A stretch of 64,000 nucleotides of DNA from Albula goreensis (Eukaryota; Chordata; Actinopteri; Albuliformes; Albulidae). The translations under genes and the position numbers were made by a program. The notes below the pieces were generated by a model. The model was not told the origin of the DNA. It was given only the letters and a program-made list of their open reading frames with translations, and searched no databases. The stretch is taken from contig CM040742.1 of assembly GCA_022829145.1 (NCBI GenBank), positions 18,188,631-18,252,630 on the forward strand. The letters run 5' to 3'. This document shows positions 37,609 to 51,050 of this stretch, in pieces; within the stretch, counting starts at the first letter, position 1; the number at the start of each line of letters is the position of its first letter.

Positions 37609-40600
37609 GGTTTCAACAAACAATTTTTAGGAAGCTTCCTTATGGCCAAAACTTTTGATTTCAGTGGTGACCGCATTAATTCTTATTAAATACAAGAATT
37701 AGCAGGCAAGCTCATATCTTCCCTGTTTTGGGCCAATATGGGCTCAGAAAGGCCCTTATTTAGGATATCCACAGTACACTCTATAATGTCTGAAGGTCAG
37801 GGTGTGGCTACGACCTCAAATTAAGGGGTCTGAGTGGGCGACTGCCACCATTCCCATACTGTTTTTGCCCACATCGTGCTGACATCCCACTTTGGGCCTT
37901 TATAAGACCTGAAGGGCTCGAGTGTGTGTGGCCCCTTCAGAAAACCCACATTTTTGTAATCATTTCAAATCAGTCATGGCTCTAAATTGAAAGAAACATG
38001 GCAGCTGGAATGGGTGCCACTGTATGAAAAACAATTATAATTAAGCAATGGTAATTAATAAAAATATATTTGCTCACAGGAAATAAGCTGGGTCCGGACA
38101 CTGCCTTACCAGAGCTACAGCTACAGAGTGTTGAGTAATGGGTGTTAAAGGATAAACACATTAACAGCAAAAAAGCAAAACAAAAAAGGCTTAAAATGTA
38201 TTGCACTCTAATGTTAGCCAGGTTATTCAAGACTCTAAATTACAGCTTGTGAGTTTTTGATGAGATTGAAGGTGGTTTAATTACACGTTTGGAAAATATT
38301 GCTATGACTGGAATCAGCAACCGTATGATTACAAGGACAGTGATTACTTCGTTTGCCACAAGGCAAGCAAAAAAAAAAATCCAGAGGCAAAGAATTGTAT
38401 AACACATATTTCTGGGCATTAGCTGTAAAACAATAATTTCATTTGACTGTAGAACAGGCATACACTTATGATAATGGAAAAAATAAACATTTAGGGGTAA
38501 CTGCTCTATCATTTAGTAAGCACCTTCAATTACTAACTGCAAGGTTTGAATCATTATTGTGATTGCAATCAAGCAATTACACAGAATTTCCTGTTACAGC
38601 ATAGTCCAACTGGTACAATATAGGCTGCATACGACAGGCTGCATTTCTATGCTTTCAAAGTTCAAAGGTGCATAGTGGATTTTCAACTTTTTGCCATGGC
38701 ACCCCCATCTGGCCAGTCAGGGCCATATTGGTATGGCTTGCAATATTCCTGTATGATTATGCTGAGTTTGATGAGTGCTCTGGCATCTGTGCATTGTACA
38801 GCCATCTTAAAAAGCTGCAGAATGCAAAGAACTTTATTCAGTTTATTGAAAGAGACAAGGCCATACTGTTATCAGCAATATTTTACATAAAACATTTCTG
38901 GTGTGGTTATTATGGCAAAAGTAAAGTAATTTTTCAATAAAGGTGAAAAGTTCTATGAGACAGGACTGGTGTGCAGATACGTTTGGGAACGGCATGTAGT
39001 GGAGGAGAGACAAGCCGTGCTGCAGGATGAAGATGTTGGGCAGGGTTAAGGCCTAGGCTCACCTGACGCTGAGTAAAACTGACTCCTCCCGCTGGAGGTA
39101 AGACCCTGTTTGCCTCACGGCAGCCCTGCCAACATAGGAGCATTAAAGTGTGCCCCAACTAACCTGACAGACAGCAGGCCCGAGTTGAAGCGTTCAGAAC
39201 GGGTGACAATGGGGCAGGCCCTCCCAATGGTTTGACCCTGACAGCTAGGGGGGCATGAGAGTAGATGCAGGGGGTTGAAGGGGGTGAGGTGTTTGGCGGA
39301 CCTCAGATTAGATAGCCTTTCTGCTGCTCCGCTGGATTAGAAAATTAGAATCATGATGGTTGAGCTCCTTGTTGTTCGGATGCCAGGGGGATAATGGAAA
39401 GGGTATTGTTTTCCTCAGAAGAAACCAGAGTGCTTAATTTTCCTCCATCTACTGGTGTAAATACAGAACACATATGGGATAAAAGGATAAAACAACATTG
39501 CACCTTAATCCATTTCAGTTCATAAAAAAGATTTTTTTGTGCAAGATTGCTATAACTGTTAAATTATAAATATATAAAAATGTGTCCTCTATTGTAAGCT
39601 AACAGCATTGAAATAAAAAAATAACTTTTTTAATATTGTGATGTGTACTAGATGCTTAAAATGAAACTATCGAGAACTAGCTAACTAACAATCAAATGGA
39701 TGTCTACCTATTTGCTTGCACATTTTCATTGAAGACTAGCAGGTGCTAGTTATGTCATATATGGAAAATGGTACTGCTCCATCTCTCAGTCAGTAGACAA
39801 AAGGGCTCAGCTGCAAAAATGTCACAGTTTGCCTTTCAGGCAAAACTTATGCTAAAAATACATCACCAGCTATCAGTAGGAAACTGTGTTGGTATTTTTA
39901 ATTTTAATTATTCCCTCCATATCTCTGTCAAGGCTGGGGGAACTTTGCCCTTTTAGCATGTATCATGCTTGGTACGGAGAGATGCATCTCATTCTGTCAG
40001 CAAAATATGTGAGTACTGCATCCAGCACTACAGATGCTTTATTTCCCTTACACAACCTCTCACTACATGACATTAAAATTACTCATGCAATGTTATTTTT
40101 TTCAGAACCCAAGTCGGTGTTGCCGGCCCTAATTTCCAGTTTAAAACTGTTGGTTTGAATTGAATAAGATGGCAGATCGTACAGACAGAAATAAAGTGGA
40201 ATTCTGCAGCTGACATTTGCCTATTGTGTTTGTGACAAGGCCCAGAGGCAGGGAGTTCACAATTTCTCATCCCCACTATTGTTCTGCCATTTTAAAAGCG
40301 ACTGCTAAGACAAAACAGGGTGACAATGGCAGTTGTGTGATGCAGTCGACTAGCTTTATAGTAAGTCACAACCTTATCCTGTCAGGGAGGGGGACAGAAA
40401 AGCACCAACTGGTCACCACAAGTCAGGTGGTGATGTGTTGATCCTTCAAGGCGGGGTGTCAAATGCTGATGCTTTCCTCTAGCGGATGAGGCAAGGGTCG
40501 GACAGCCCGCAGTTACTCTGAGCACTCTGCTGATTGTCCTGTCTGGCTTTGTTATCCCTCCCTATCCAAGAAGTCAAAGCTGAAAAACAGTAATGAGAAC

Positions 40601-42419
40601 AGGGGGCCCAGGGCGAACACTAGCCTTTTTGGAAACCTGGAAACAACTAAAGCGGGATGGGTGGGTAGCGTGTGCATAATCTATTGTTTGCGATTGCATC
40701 AGGGTTCCCTGAGGAAGGTGTGTTGACTAAAAATAACTATGTCAGGCCTTGTGAAATTCTCAAGATTTCTATAGCTCCTTTGTCATGATCAAGAGGACAA
40801 TGCTGCTTCTTATAGATTGTGAACCTCACATTTTATATGATCTTCAATCACTGGTTGTTGTAGTTTCATTTTACAACTGAACAAGAGCAGGAATAAAGAG
40901 ACCATGTTGTCACGTATTCTCTGGCAGTGAAACACTCTACACTCATGCATTACCTTATTCATTATTTTCATTTAGTAATTTCCCTCCTGTTAACCTAAGG
41001 AGACCAACAGTTTTCTCATGTTGTGCAACTGATTTATAAAGGAGGGGATTTTATTTCTGACACTTCACACAAATTGAAATGCCGGGTGCTCAGCACAAAT
41101 TGAATCACTGTGTTGGTTAATGACATTGAGAGTTTGTGTCACTGACACGTCAGACTGATATCTGTATATGAGTCAGTTTCCTGGGAGCTGAGTTCGGACA
41201 CAGGAAAGAGAAATTCATTAGGGTGCCTTATCTGTTTGTTTGGCAGAGACCCCTGCATGCAAGCTGCTTGCCCAGCTGACTACATAACGAGACAGTCAAA
41301 GTTTAAAGTTGTCAATGTCCATGTCCAATGTCTGGGGACTGATACCTGCAAAGGCTTAGTTTGTGTTTGCTACAGTTATAATCAGTGCACAAGTTGTTAC
41401 ACTGCAGAACTATCCCTGTAGGAAAATGCAAGCTAGAGTGTTGTGTTTCTCCGAAAAATCCCTGCACTGTGCCAAAATTTGTGCATCTTGTTCGGGACAG
41501 GGGCCTCAGACACATTAAACGGATTCAGAAAAAGGGCTTGTTAAATATCTCACCATGCTTCAGACCAAAGAGAGGTTTCATTTGGTCTCCCCTCTCACCA
41601 ACAACTCCTGTCAAACAGACATAGAAGTTCGTATGTAGGTTTGACAGAGGGGATTTTGAATGCATTGTACAACCAGATTTGCCCTGGCTCAACAAATGAG
41701 GTTCTTGGTTGACATCCAACACATTCAGGATGTGCATTGAAGCAGACAGCTGACCAGGTAGCTGGCCAGGTAAGCTAATAAATCGTGATACTGAAGAAAA
41801 GAGGTGAAAAACATGGGCACTAAAATCAAGCTGGACACACAGAATGATAACGGAGAAAAAGGGATCTGCGGAGATCCAAGACCACGTTCCCCATTACCAT
41901 ACAGGATGCAAAGCTAACTGCTGACTTACAGGTTGTAGAATTAATTGGTACAAAGGCGTAATTAATCTCATTTGTCCCAAAAAACACAGAGGGGCCGGAT
42001 TTATCAAAGCCATTAGCGCATGTAAAAATTTTTACACATACAATTTCAGTGACATGATTTGTGATTGGGAGAAAATGAACCATCCCAACCAATGACACAC
42101 TCCCTTAGTATTTTGGCACCAGCAAAACACTTTTGAATTTACAAAATTCTTTTGCACTTCAGGCCCTTAGTGTGGATAGGTGACCAACAGTGAACTCTAA
42201 CACAACAGTTAGCTTATCAAATGCCCTTCAAAGAGGGCAAGCATTTGAAAACCATTTCTCATGTTAAGCATAGCAGGGAAGGGATGAAAAACAATAACAC
42301 CAGCAGAGCACAAATGCAGGCATTTTTTGTGTAGGATTTTTTTTTTTCCAGTAGCACGATGGATCCCCTTTTCACAGGAAATAGCAATTCTGTCTCCAGT
42401 GACTGGAATAATGGAGGCC

Positions 42420-42760
42420 TAACAGCTTTTAATTGGCTAATCCTTGAGTGGCAGAGGGAGTGGAATCGGGTGAGCCCCTATGCCTTCAGAGAAATTCAAT
42501 CTGCTTTTCTCCCTGACATGTGGTAAATGGAGAGAGACCTTCTGTGGAGCCAGGATTCAAGGCTCTGATCATCGCTTTTCAAATAGATTGTGGAGTCGGC
42601 AAGCGCAGGCCAGGGGCCGCACGGCTGAAGCCAATAATAGTATCGCGAAACTTTCAGGCTGCTCGGAGGAAATGAGTCAGGGGCTTTTAGCGGTTTCAAC
42701 ATGATTTTGGTCTCAAAGGCGGACTGATAGTGGAAGCGGAGGCTATTAAAGGCCACGGGG
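42420..42760. other. Candidate conserved non-coding element
   Basis: Repeat-free, GC-balanced block bounded by AT-rich sequence, with homeodomain-like TTTTAATTGGCTAAT at its left edge and several CpGs further in (GAGTCGGCAAGCG, TATCGCGAAAC, AAGCGGAGG). Short frames are open on both strands without protein character. The regulatory role is inferred. Confidence 0.25.
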
Positions 42761-43882
42761 AAGATCCTGGAACTTCTAGGTTTCTACACAAATCTGGGAT
42801 TTAGGTACGGAGTGAATTGAATGTTCAGTGTTGCGCAGTAGAGCATGCAACATGTAGAAGACCTTGCATTTTAATTGAATGGTGGATTGGATGCTGATCG
42901 TTTTAACGTTCGGCTTGAGCAGACTTTTTCAGTAACCTGTTAAAAGTCGATTTCACCACATCTGTTTTGCGGAAATTAAATATATGAATCATCGAAACTT
43001 CTTCATTTTGAACAAAAACATTTTCCCATTACAAAAACATAACATTTCTTCAAAGCAATTACTGATCACAGGCCTATTTAGAGGATCATTATGATTCAAT
43101 TACTCAGCTAATTAAATAGTGAGCCTAGCTGGGGTGAATGACCTCGTCTCATTATCGTATGTTCTGGTGTTCTTATGCTGTAATCAGAAAAGTTACCAGT
43201 CCTCAGCTGAATATAGTGTAAGGTGGATAAAATGATCATAAAAAGGAGGGTTTGACAGAGGTAATTACAAACTCTGCACACAAATTTCTGCACACCCTGC
43301 ATATCTGGTTGGCAATATTTTATCTTCATGAATTATTAGGGTAAAATTAAGAAAAAAATGTGTAACCTTCTCGACTGTTCCTCTACAAAAATTAATCTCA
43401 ACCAAATGCAGTTAATGTTACTCAGCATAAAGGAAAAATGGGAAAGAAATGCCGATAAGCTTAGATCTGTCAAAAACATGAGATTCATGATACTAATTAA
43501 TCTCCTCTTGTGCAAGCTTTGGAACTGTAGGAACAAGAGGCACAAGTAAAAAGCTGAACAGTACTGACAAACTCACATGTATGAATGCATTAACCAAAAT
43601 GGATTACGAATGTCTACGAAGTACTCATGAGGGTGTGATGAAGTTCTTACAGGAGAAATTCTTACTTCATGGATTTGTATTAATGCCAGTCTTAATTCAT
43701 AAAAGTTATATCTATGTAGAAATGCTTTCCTCCTTCTTACCTCTCTCTTGTTGTGTAGTGCTATGAGCATACCCACTGCCCAAATGTCAAATTTGCCTTA
43801 ATATGTCCACTCCCTAAACTCTTGTCAATCCTTTTGTTTTGTTCTTGTTCATTTTGTATATAGCTGCCTTGTGGCTAATTGT

Positions 43883-43923
43883 ATTTGTGAAAGACACTAT
43901 ATAAATAAACATTGGCTTGACTC
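43883..43923 (+). mobile_element. LINE/SINE 3'-tail fragment
   Basis: TTTGTGAAAGACACTATATA then AATAAAC and CTTGACT-like bases match the common teleost tail written TTGTGAAAGGCGCTATATAA. Only the tail is clear; the preceding T-rich 80 bases may belong to it. Confidence 0.5.
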
Positions 43924-46788
43924 ATCTTATTTACACTCAGAACTAGCGAGAGAAAATATCTTTGTGAGCACAATCTCCTACGAGATCACACAGCCCTTAA
44001 GACAAACTGGGCATATCATCTTTCCCAATCGCTACCATTATCTTCAGTGCACGCCGCAAAGCTAACTTGGTTACAGTGCCCCAGTGTAACACTGCAAACT
44101 GCATTATATGGGGGCTGCTGATTTCTATTCTGGGGTTCAGCAAGTGCCAAAACAGGGCGGCATCACAGCAGCAGGCCCTTCTCTGCTGAAAACCGTTTCG
44201 GCTTTGAAGCCTGCAGGCAGAGAATATCTGCTTGTAAACGCATGCTTTTCCAAAGAGGGCGAGTGCAAAGGGCCGGAAAGCTGTCTGAAGAACAAACATT
44301 GCGTTCTTTAATGATGTGTGGGCAAAGATGGAGCAAACTTCTGAGCTTTTTTTTGTGGATGGTAAAAAAATATCTGTGTTCATTTTTGGTTAATTCAGAG
44401 GTTCTTTAGTTCAAACGTTAAGTCTACAAAATTCTTGCACTTCAAAATGTCGCAGTGGACTTTTTTTTTTGCTCAGTCAAAGCCATCAATGCAAACTATA
44501 GGTTTTAGCTTCACATTGGACCTTCTAATTGCACAAGGCTTTCATTCTCTTCTTAACTGGACCTTCCTTATTCCCAAAGTGAGGCTTGTATTCTACACCA
44601 GGGCTGCAAACAGGAATGGGCAGGAATGGTACTAGAGGACACACTAAATCACATAGCAGTATGTCTTTCAGAGTCCTGCTGACTCTCCTCACCCCTGCAT
44701 TCCCTGGCATGGTTGCTACCGTGTGTGCTCTAGGGTCTGAAAAGTGGCCTGTGTAGCTGGAGCTCTGATCCTGCTGCACTCTAGGGGGATCAGTCCTTAC
44801 AGTTACTGATGACTGTGTTCCTTAGCCACAGTTTTGAGCATATTCAAATTCTATGGCAAAAATAATTTCCTGTGTAATATCTATGGTGAAAGTGGTGCAA
44901 TGTGTATCCAGCACTGCTTTAAACCTGGACTTGAGTACTGCATAATGTGTCTGCCTCTAATACATGACCTGGCAAGCTGTTCTAATAATTGATATCTCTC
45001 ACATTGATGACTGTGTAAAATAAAACTTCCTGATATCAGTTCGGACTTTACCCTTAGCTAATGTCCTTCACCAGAGCCTTGGAGAAAATGGCGAAAAATA
45101 ATGTTTAAACCATTCTACCCTCCACCCCCGGATATCTGGCTTCCAAGGTGGGCATGAGTAGAGGACAGGTTCCTGGCAGTGCAGATGAGCTGGAGGAACT
45201 AAAGGAGTCTGGGCTGGCTCTCTGATCTTTCCTGTACTTGGCTGAGAAGGCTGGTCCGTATGGATTTTGTTTCATGCAGTCCACACCTTAGGTGTTCCAG
45301 CAGACAATTAGAGGAGATGAGCTTTCACAAGCACAACATAACCAAGACCCCCTTCTAGCTTGCTATTTTCCACTCAGAAGGAAGCAAATGGGCTTTTGCT
45401 CAACAAGTTCTGGCTACAGGACAGTACATGTTCTCTCAGCAGTACAGAGACCTAAATATATCCTCTGCTCCTGTACCAATGATGCAGTATGTTTTGTCTT
45501 TAAGTGTCAGTAAGATTTTTTTTTTGTTTTTATTTTAAATAATTCTATAAGCTCATTTTTTGCAAAAACAAGTGGAAGTTAAGCATTACTGTCTATCATT
45601 ATTATGTTTAATATAGCATAAAAGCTTTCAGATTTTGTGGTAGACTGCTACAATAAAAATTATGAATGTTGAAAATACATATTCAGTAGGATTCAATGCT
45701 CTTAACAGCCTTGGCTATACAATATCTCAGAAAAGAGTTTGAAGTTATTACTGGCTGCCAACTTTGTATTGTCACAATTCTTACAGGGGTTTGCTGTCAG
45801 GGTGCAGAGAGCCGTTGAGCTGGGAAACATTACGGTAATTATGACTGTTCTGCAGCTCCGTGCTTGACTGAGGCAGACACTTCTTAATGTGTGGGGTTTG
45901 TGAAAGAAGAGATTCATAAATTCAGATCAATGCGGCTGTGCTTTGTGAGATGGAACTGCGTGAGGTGTGTCGCCTCTGCAGGAGTGCCTTTTGTAAAAAA
46001 ACACCTCTGGAGGCTGCAGAGTGCCCATGTTCACTAGCCCCCATCATTTTAAAACAAAAAAAATATCCTCATCTCCTCTAATGCGAAATTCCCCTTTTGC
46101 AGTTTTTTCACTATTATTCTCTTCCACTGGTGGGATTTTAAGACCTTGCCAGTACCTAGCACAATAAGTGGATAACATCATGTCCAAAATCCACAAGTTC
46201 AGTGTCACCATTTCATTTCAGTGGATACATTTCATCTTTTTTTCCAATGTAGTTTCTCAATAGAATTACTGAGAATCAATTAAATATGTGTTATGAGTGG
46301 TAAAGCTGTGAGGGACAGAGGGATGACAAGACAAAGAGGTGGATGAGCTGAACCCCAACCATGCGCAGAATGTGTGAGACTCAGGAGCCAGCCGCCTATT
46401 ATTATTATTATTATTATTATTCAACTCACCTGTGCATGTGGCTCGCTCGCACCTTCCAGTGTGCATTTATTGCTGCTAGAATCAGCAAAGTTGGCAGTGA
46501 GTGGGTATAAGGAAGGGAGAGAGTCCAGGGGAAATGAGTGGTCCTAAATAATTGATGCCCAGTGTAGCCAGCTTTAATGGGAAGGATTTGGCCCAAGCAT
46601 TGCATCTGTCAGGAGCAAAAACCCCTGCTTTTCTCAAATTGATTGAGTAACCAATTAATGTTTTAGTGAGGGCAGGAAGCAGGGATGTATTTATCATGGT
46701 TACTGATGGGTACTGACTTTATTTATTTGGGACGATTTGAGCGGCTCACATTTTTACATATCCCGACTTTGTAGAGCTGGGCACTTAC
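43924..46788. other. Intron-like region, no supported exon
   Basis: Mostly unique sequence, with an ATT run at 46398-46421. The stretch at about 44600-44790 begins with ACCAGGGCTGCAAAC, faintly like a hAT terminus, but has no visible partner end. Confidence 0.45.
46398..46421. repeat. (ATT)n microsatellite, 8 units
   Basis: Read directly; uninterrupted. Confidence 0.9.
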
Positions 46789-46890
46789 CGAGGTCATTTT
46801 GGCACTTTCTTCAGGGGTGCAACAATGTTGCTCCTCCCAAAGATCGATTAACCGCTTAGAGCCATTGTTCCATTTTATGGCCCATTTAAT
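46789..46890 (-). other. Candidate minus-strand exon (hypothesis)
   Basis: A 102-base segment lies between an acceptor (CCTCTCAATACAG) and a strong donor (CG|GTAAGTGC), phase 0 to 0. It encodes IKWAIKWNNGSKRLIDLWEE followed by QHCCTPEESAKMTS. The LIDLWEE part is reminiscent of Myb/SANT-like or MADF DNA-binding starts, which fish transposases also carry. It cannot join directly to the phase-1 exons at 32381 or 13259. The surroundings (46780-47170) also look like a conserved non-coding block. Confidence 0.18.
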
Positions 46891-47219
46891 CTGTATTGAG
46901 AGGTTTGGCTTACAGTGTGAGGAACAACTTTTTATTTTGTTATTGCATGGCACATTTCATTTTCCCAGATGTTTACTTTTCGGCTATAGTTTAAAACTAA
47001 ACCTTAATTATCTTTTACAAAGCACTTGCGAGGGTTTCAGTGAATATGGCAGAGACCAAAGACAGAGAAGTGTATGTTATTGTTGTGCCTCTTCCCCTCA
47101 TCTAAAAATGCCTTTGAAGAAAAAAGGAGCGTATATTGGAAAATTAGGTCATTGGCAGAATAAAAGGGTTCTATCAGGGTAAATTGGAATCGCTCTATTT
47201 CCTATATATACATACATAA

Positions 47220-47223
<4 letters not shown>

Positions 47224-47250
<27 letters not shown>
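47224..47250. repeat. (AC)n microsatellite
   Basis: About 13 units, read directly. Confidence 0.9.
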
Positions 47251-49146
47251 TCTTTATGCCTACATATATAAACACCTCTCCTTTGCTACAGGGTTTGTCG
47301 AGAGAAAGAACAAAGACCAGTGTAATGACAGAAAAAGAACAGTGCCCACCCTATTGTACTTATGGGTAATAAAACACAAGTCAAATGGTTTATTTTCTGA
47401 CATGTTGATGTCAATGTAAGATGCCACTAAGTTGGAACAGAGCTTTACTATAAAGTGCTATCATACAAAAATACAGTATACTGTCCACAGTATACACAAA
47501 GGTGTCTGAAATAGTATTTATCTATGGCACTGACTGGAGAATAGTGTTAAAACAGATGCTGCATGTGTCACGTACAGGCCACAGTGGAGTGGATAACGCT
47601 GTTCTTGGCTCAGAGTATCTTGGGAATGCTGTGTAAGGATGAGGTTATTGACCCCTTTCTGCAGACATTATGGATCTGCAGAGTGGAGGGGTGAGAGAGC
47701 ACCATGTATGAAGAAAACAGCTGACTCTACAGCTTGCAGTTTCCATGCCATTCCTACAATAGTACATTGAAAAAAGAAATGCTTGTGTTTGGGATTCCTG
47801 ATTTTGTATACAAAACTGTTTAGCGTTGCTGGCCCTTTAAGTTCAACTGGAAAAGGAGGCCTGCATCACCGCATAGATAAAGCTGGGTTATGGTACCAGC
47901 ACTGGGACCCTTCTGGAAGCTTCTCTCCCTAAATCTCAGTTTAAAGCTCTGTCCACCAGCGTTTCTTTGTGATCTGGAGCTGTAAGCATGACTTTAGGTG
48001 TACAGTTCGGCTTTGTGTTCATCAGGGCGTACGGTATAAGCTAAAGTGACAGGCTTGGCACAGTGAGAAAATTGAATGTCAGTCAAATCAAGGTGTGTGA
48101 TGCATCTCCAGCGATGACATTCTTTTACCAAAAAAATGCTTTAAATCAGCATCGCTTTGCCACAGGGTCTGCAAACAGAACACCTTGTCTCTCAGGCAAC
48201 CGTGTCTTCACTAATTCCAAATTAGCACTGCAAGAGTTCGAACAGAGTTTCCAAAATTTAATTAAAACACAGACCTGAATTAAACTACATAAATATTAAA
48301 GGCAGGAGTTTTTTAATCGCAGCTCATTCAATTACCGTTACCGGCACGATGATTTTTTTCTTTCCTGATGGTCTGTGACACAGTCCATGTTTGACGCTCC
48401 CTGAGTGTACAGTAAAGAACTTCTGAGAAGGGCCATGCTGAATTTCATACCTTCAGTTGACCTACCATAATTGTGAAGACACGTCAAAGAGAAATGAGCT
48501 TTAGGTCTTCTGGGCACAGCGTGCACAGTTAAATGTGGAACATTTCTTGTGTATTAAGATGTGTAGTCAGCATTTTGGCAGCCATTATGCACAGTGCAGT
48601 CATCATTTTAACACATTTAGGAAAGGAATTTAATATTAATTTTACAGGCCTCATAAAATAAACTGAATACCAACACTAATATGAGATTACTACTGAGGGC
48701 ATTATTTAAAAAATGCCAAGAGGAAGGGAAAAAGCTATGGAGTTATTTAAGTCACTCATTACAGCCACTACCTAGCTGGGTCTCCAAGACTTGACTGTAT
48801 GTCTGGATTGAGTCTCAGGTATGCAAATGGCCCCTTTAGGCTAAAAGGGCTTTCACCACCAAGTGAAATGTGTGTTTTACGGTCCACTTGACTCATCCTA
48901 ACATTTTTCAGCTGATGCTATTCAGGTGAGTGTGCCTGTGCTCTCTGATTTGTAAGTCCAGTAACTGAAATGTAATGTGATTTAATATAGTTGGAAGATA
49001 GTGTTGCACGGTGCTTGAGCTGCTGATTTTCTGATTTCCTCCCAAACTGATTCTCTGGATGCCTTGACATAGGCCATGATGTTTAGTTGGAGATTGTCAG
49101 AATATCATAATATGGAATATCAGCTGGAACCCCTCAGGTTTCTGCT

Positions 49147-49148
<2 letters not shown>

Positions 49149-49213
<65 letters not shown>
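49149..49213. repeat. (ATT)n trinucleotide array, about 21 units
   Basis: Sixty-five uninterrupted bases. Poly-Tyr or poly-Ile peptides predicted across it are artefacts. It is likely to be polymorphic in length. Confidence 0.97.
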
Positions 49214-50721
49214 CATTTCCTCCATAGCAATGAGGCAGGTGGCCTTAGGGCTTCCTGCTGTGGTCAGAGACTCACTTCCACCACTTGGCACGTGCGTTCA
49301 CACAGCACCACATTGCCTGTTGGGTGCAAAATAGTCATTTCGCTCACCGGTGTGCGCCTCTAAAAAAGGTGCGTGTTTCAGCTGTTGCACTCCTGTGCCA
49401 TGGGTGCAGGTGATACTGTGGAAAATTGAAAGGCAATTTGATGATACCAAATTGAGGAGGAAAAGAAATGGAAGGAAATGTTCTAGAAACAAGAACTGGA
49501 TTCAGTGCATCTGTTGTAAGTAGCGACTGATTGGTGTGGATTATTCCTTGTGTTGTATTAGCATGTTTTCTCAGCACCATGGCAGCTGTAAGAAATTGTA
49601 ATAACCATAATACATTCAGTGCTTGATATATTGAGGAACAGAACTGAAAGTCACATTTACATTCCACATTATTCCTTGCATTGTGTCCTGTGTATTGAAG
49701 ATAAAGATCTACATGGAATTTTTTTTTTTTGTACCAGACTCAAATACCTGCTAAGACAGAAAAATGTTATTTAATGTTCTTCATATTACACTTCAAATGT
49801 CCACTGGGAGGCTCTATACAGGTTCAAATAGGACTGCAATTTAAATTAAAAGTTCTACTTATGTTCTACATCGTTATTACGTTGACCAAGCCCTGCTGAA
49901 CACAACAGTGGTCTAGACAAACATCGGAGCTCAAAAGCTCCCCTCAAACTGAAAGTTCACTGGTTTAACCCATTAAAATATCACTATCCTCTAACCGAAG
50001 AGGACGAAAGATCTTGTTGTGATGAATGAAATCACAGTGAGTTTCATAGCGGTGTTCCAATGAACCTCACCTGAAAATAAAAACAGATAAATAAGAGATG
50101 TGTTAATTGATCAGGGAGGAAGGTGACATAAATAAATAAGATAGACCCACACTGTGGGGATCCATCTTCCCCATGAGGTCTGTGCTGTTTACTGGATTCC
50201 CTTCAATTTTTTTTTTTTTTTTTGGTCATCAATGGATACCCACTGGCCCTGAGGATAGAGGCAATTTGCCAAACGGTCTCCCTATCAGCTGGTGGAAGCC
50301 CACAATCAGCTCAACACTTTACTGTAAACGCCGCAGGTCAGGAAAACATTCAACTGAATGGAAAGTAGGTTTTGTGATTGTGGCTGAAGTTATTTCCCCT
50401 TTAGCTAGTCCACAGATCCTGCAATTTAAGCAGCTGTGTTTATTTTCTTGTACCTGCATGATGTGACTCTTGAACAAGTGGTCTCTAATCTTCAAAGAAA
50501 ATGTTACCATTTGAAACACTCACATGTGCGCATCACATTTTATCATGAGCATACCAAACACCCTTGTCCAGAGAAACTTGGAATTTTCATACCAAGAAAA
50601 TACTGTGTACAGCAGGATTTTACAAAAGCAAACCAGATTAAGCGCTGTTCAAAGGCTACCTGAACAATGAAATACCGTATAAAAATCCAAACCCGAGAAT
50701 ACTAGACCATATGCACCCCAT

Positions 50722-50723
<2 letters not shown>

Positions 50724-50785
<62 letters not shown>
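50724..50785. repeat. (AC)n microsatellite, about 31 units
   Basis: Sixty-two uninterrupted bases, the longest pure CA array in the window. Confidence 0.97.
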
Positions 50786-50786
<1 letters not shown>

Positions 50787-50939
50787 AAACACAGAGATGT
50801 GTTAACTAGACAAGGCTACACTGCAGAAATCACTTTGACAGATTTAAACTTCACGCTTTGTGGTTTTAAGGCTTTCAGAATTAAGGCATGGTGCTGAAAA
50901 TATAACACATTTGCAATGTGCAGCAGCCATCAAACACTC

Positions 50940-51050
50940 TGCTGGCTACTTATTTTATAAAGAGGGGTTTATAGCTGAGAGGTTGCGGGTTCAATTCCTG
51001 AGCATGGCTGTGATGCTTTACCCCCTGAGCAAGGAAAAGAATGAGCATGG
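50940..51050 (+). mobile_element. tRNA-derived SINE fragment
   Basis: GAGAGGTTGCGGGTTCAATTCC carries a pol III B box (GGTTCAATTCC, 50988-50998) and is followed by CCCCCTGAGCAAGGAA. This is the layout of common teleost tRNA-SINE bodies (B box, then '...TTGAGCAAGG'). The 3' tail is not recognisable, so the copy is truncated or old. Confidence 0.5.

Larger units (their letters stand above)
33171..43882. other. Intron-like region, no supported exon
   Basis: Contents: a TG run at 34661-34680, an A run at 37590-37608, the repeat partner at 34287-34316, and unique AT-rich DNA. GC-balanced repeat-free blocks at about 34040-34180, 35870-36290, 38990-39330, 40440-40720 and 42420-42760 may be regulatory. 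A perfect ATGCAAAT occurs at 36095-36102. Isolated splice-like words at 33525, 39060 and 39105 do not define credible exons. Confidence 0.45.
46891..50723. other. Intron-like region, no supported exon
   Basis: Contains an AC run at 47224-47250, the large ATT array at 49149-49213, a T run at 50208-50223, and otherwise unique AT-rich DNA. A 44-base exon-like piece at 48466-48509 was considered and rejected. Confidence 0.45.

Noticed and set aside
39050-39110. Overlapping splice-like words on both strands (GTGAGC minus, GTAAGA plus)
   Set aside because: They define only a 29-base minus exon or an unsupported plus exon; the phases do not fit the candidate exons.
44600-44790. Possible hAT-type end ACCAGGGCTGCAAAC
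   Set aside because: No matching inverted end or target duplication found nearby.
48466-48509. A 44-base exon-like segment on the minus strand with phase compatible with 32381-32449
   Set aside because: Too short, moderate splice signals and no recognisable peptide; chance is as good an explanation.
49076-49363. Poly-Tyr / poly-Ile frames
   Set aside because: Translation of the (ATT)n array.
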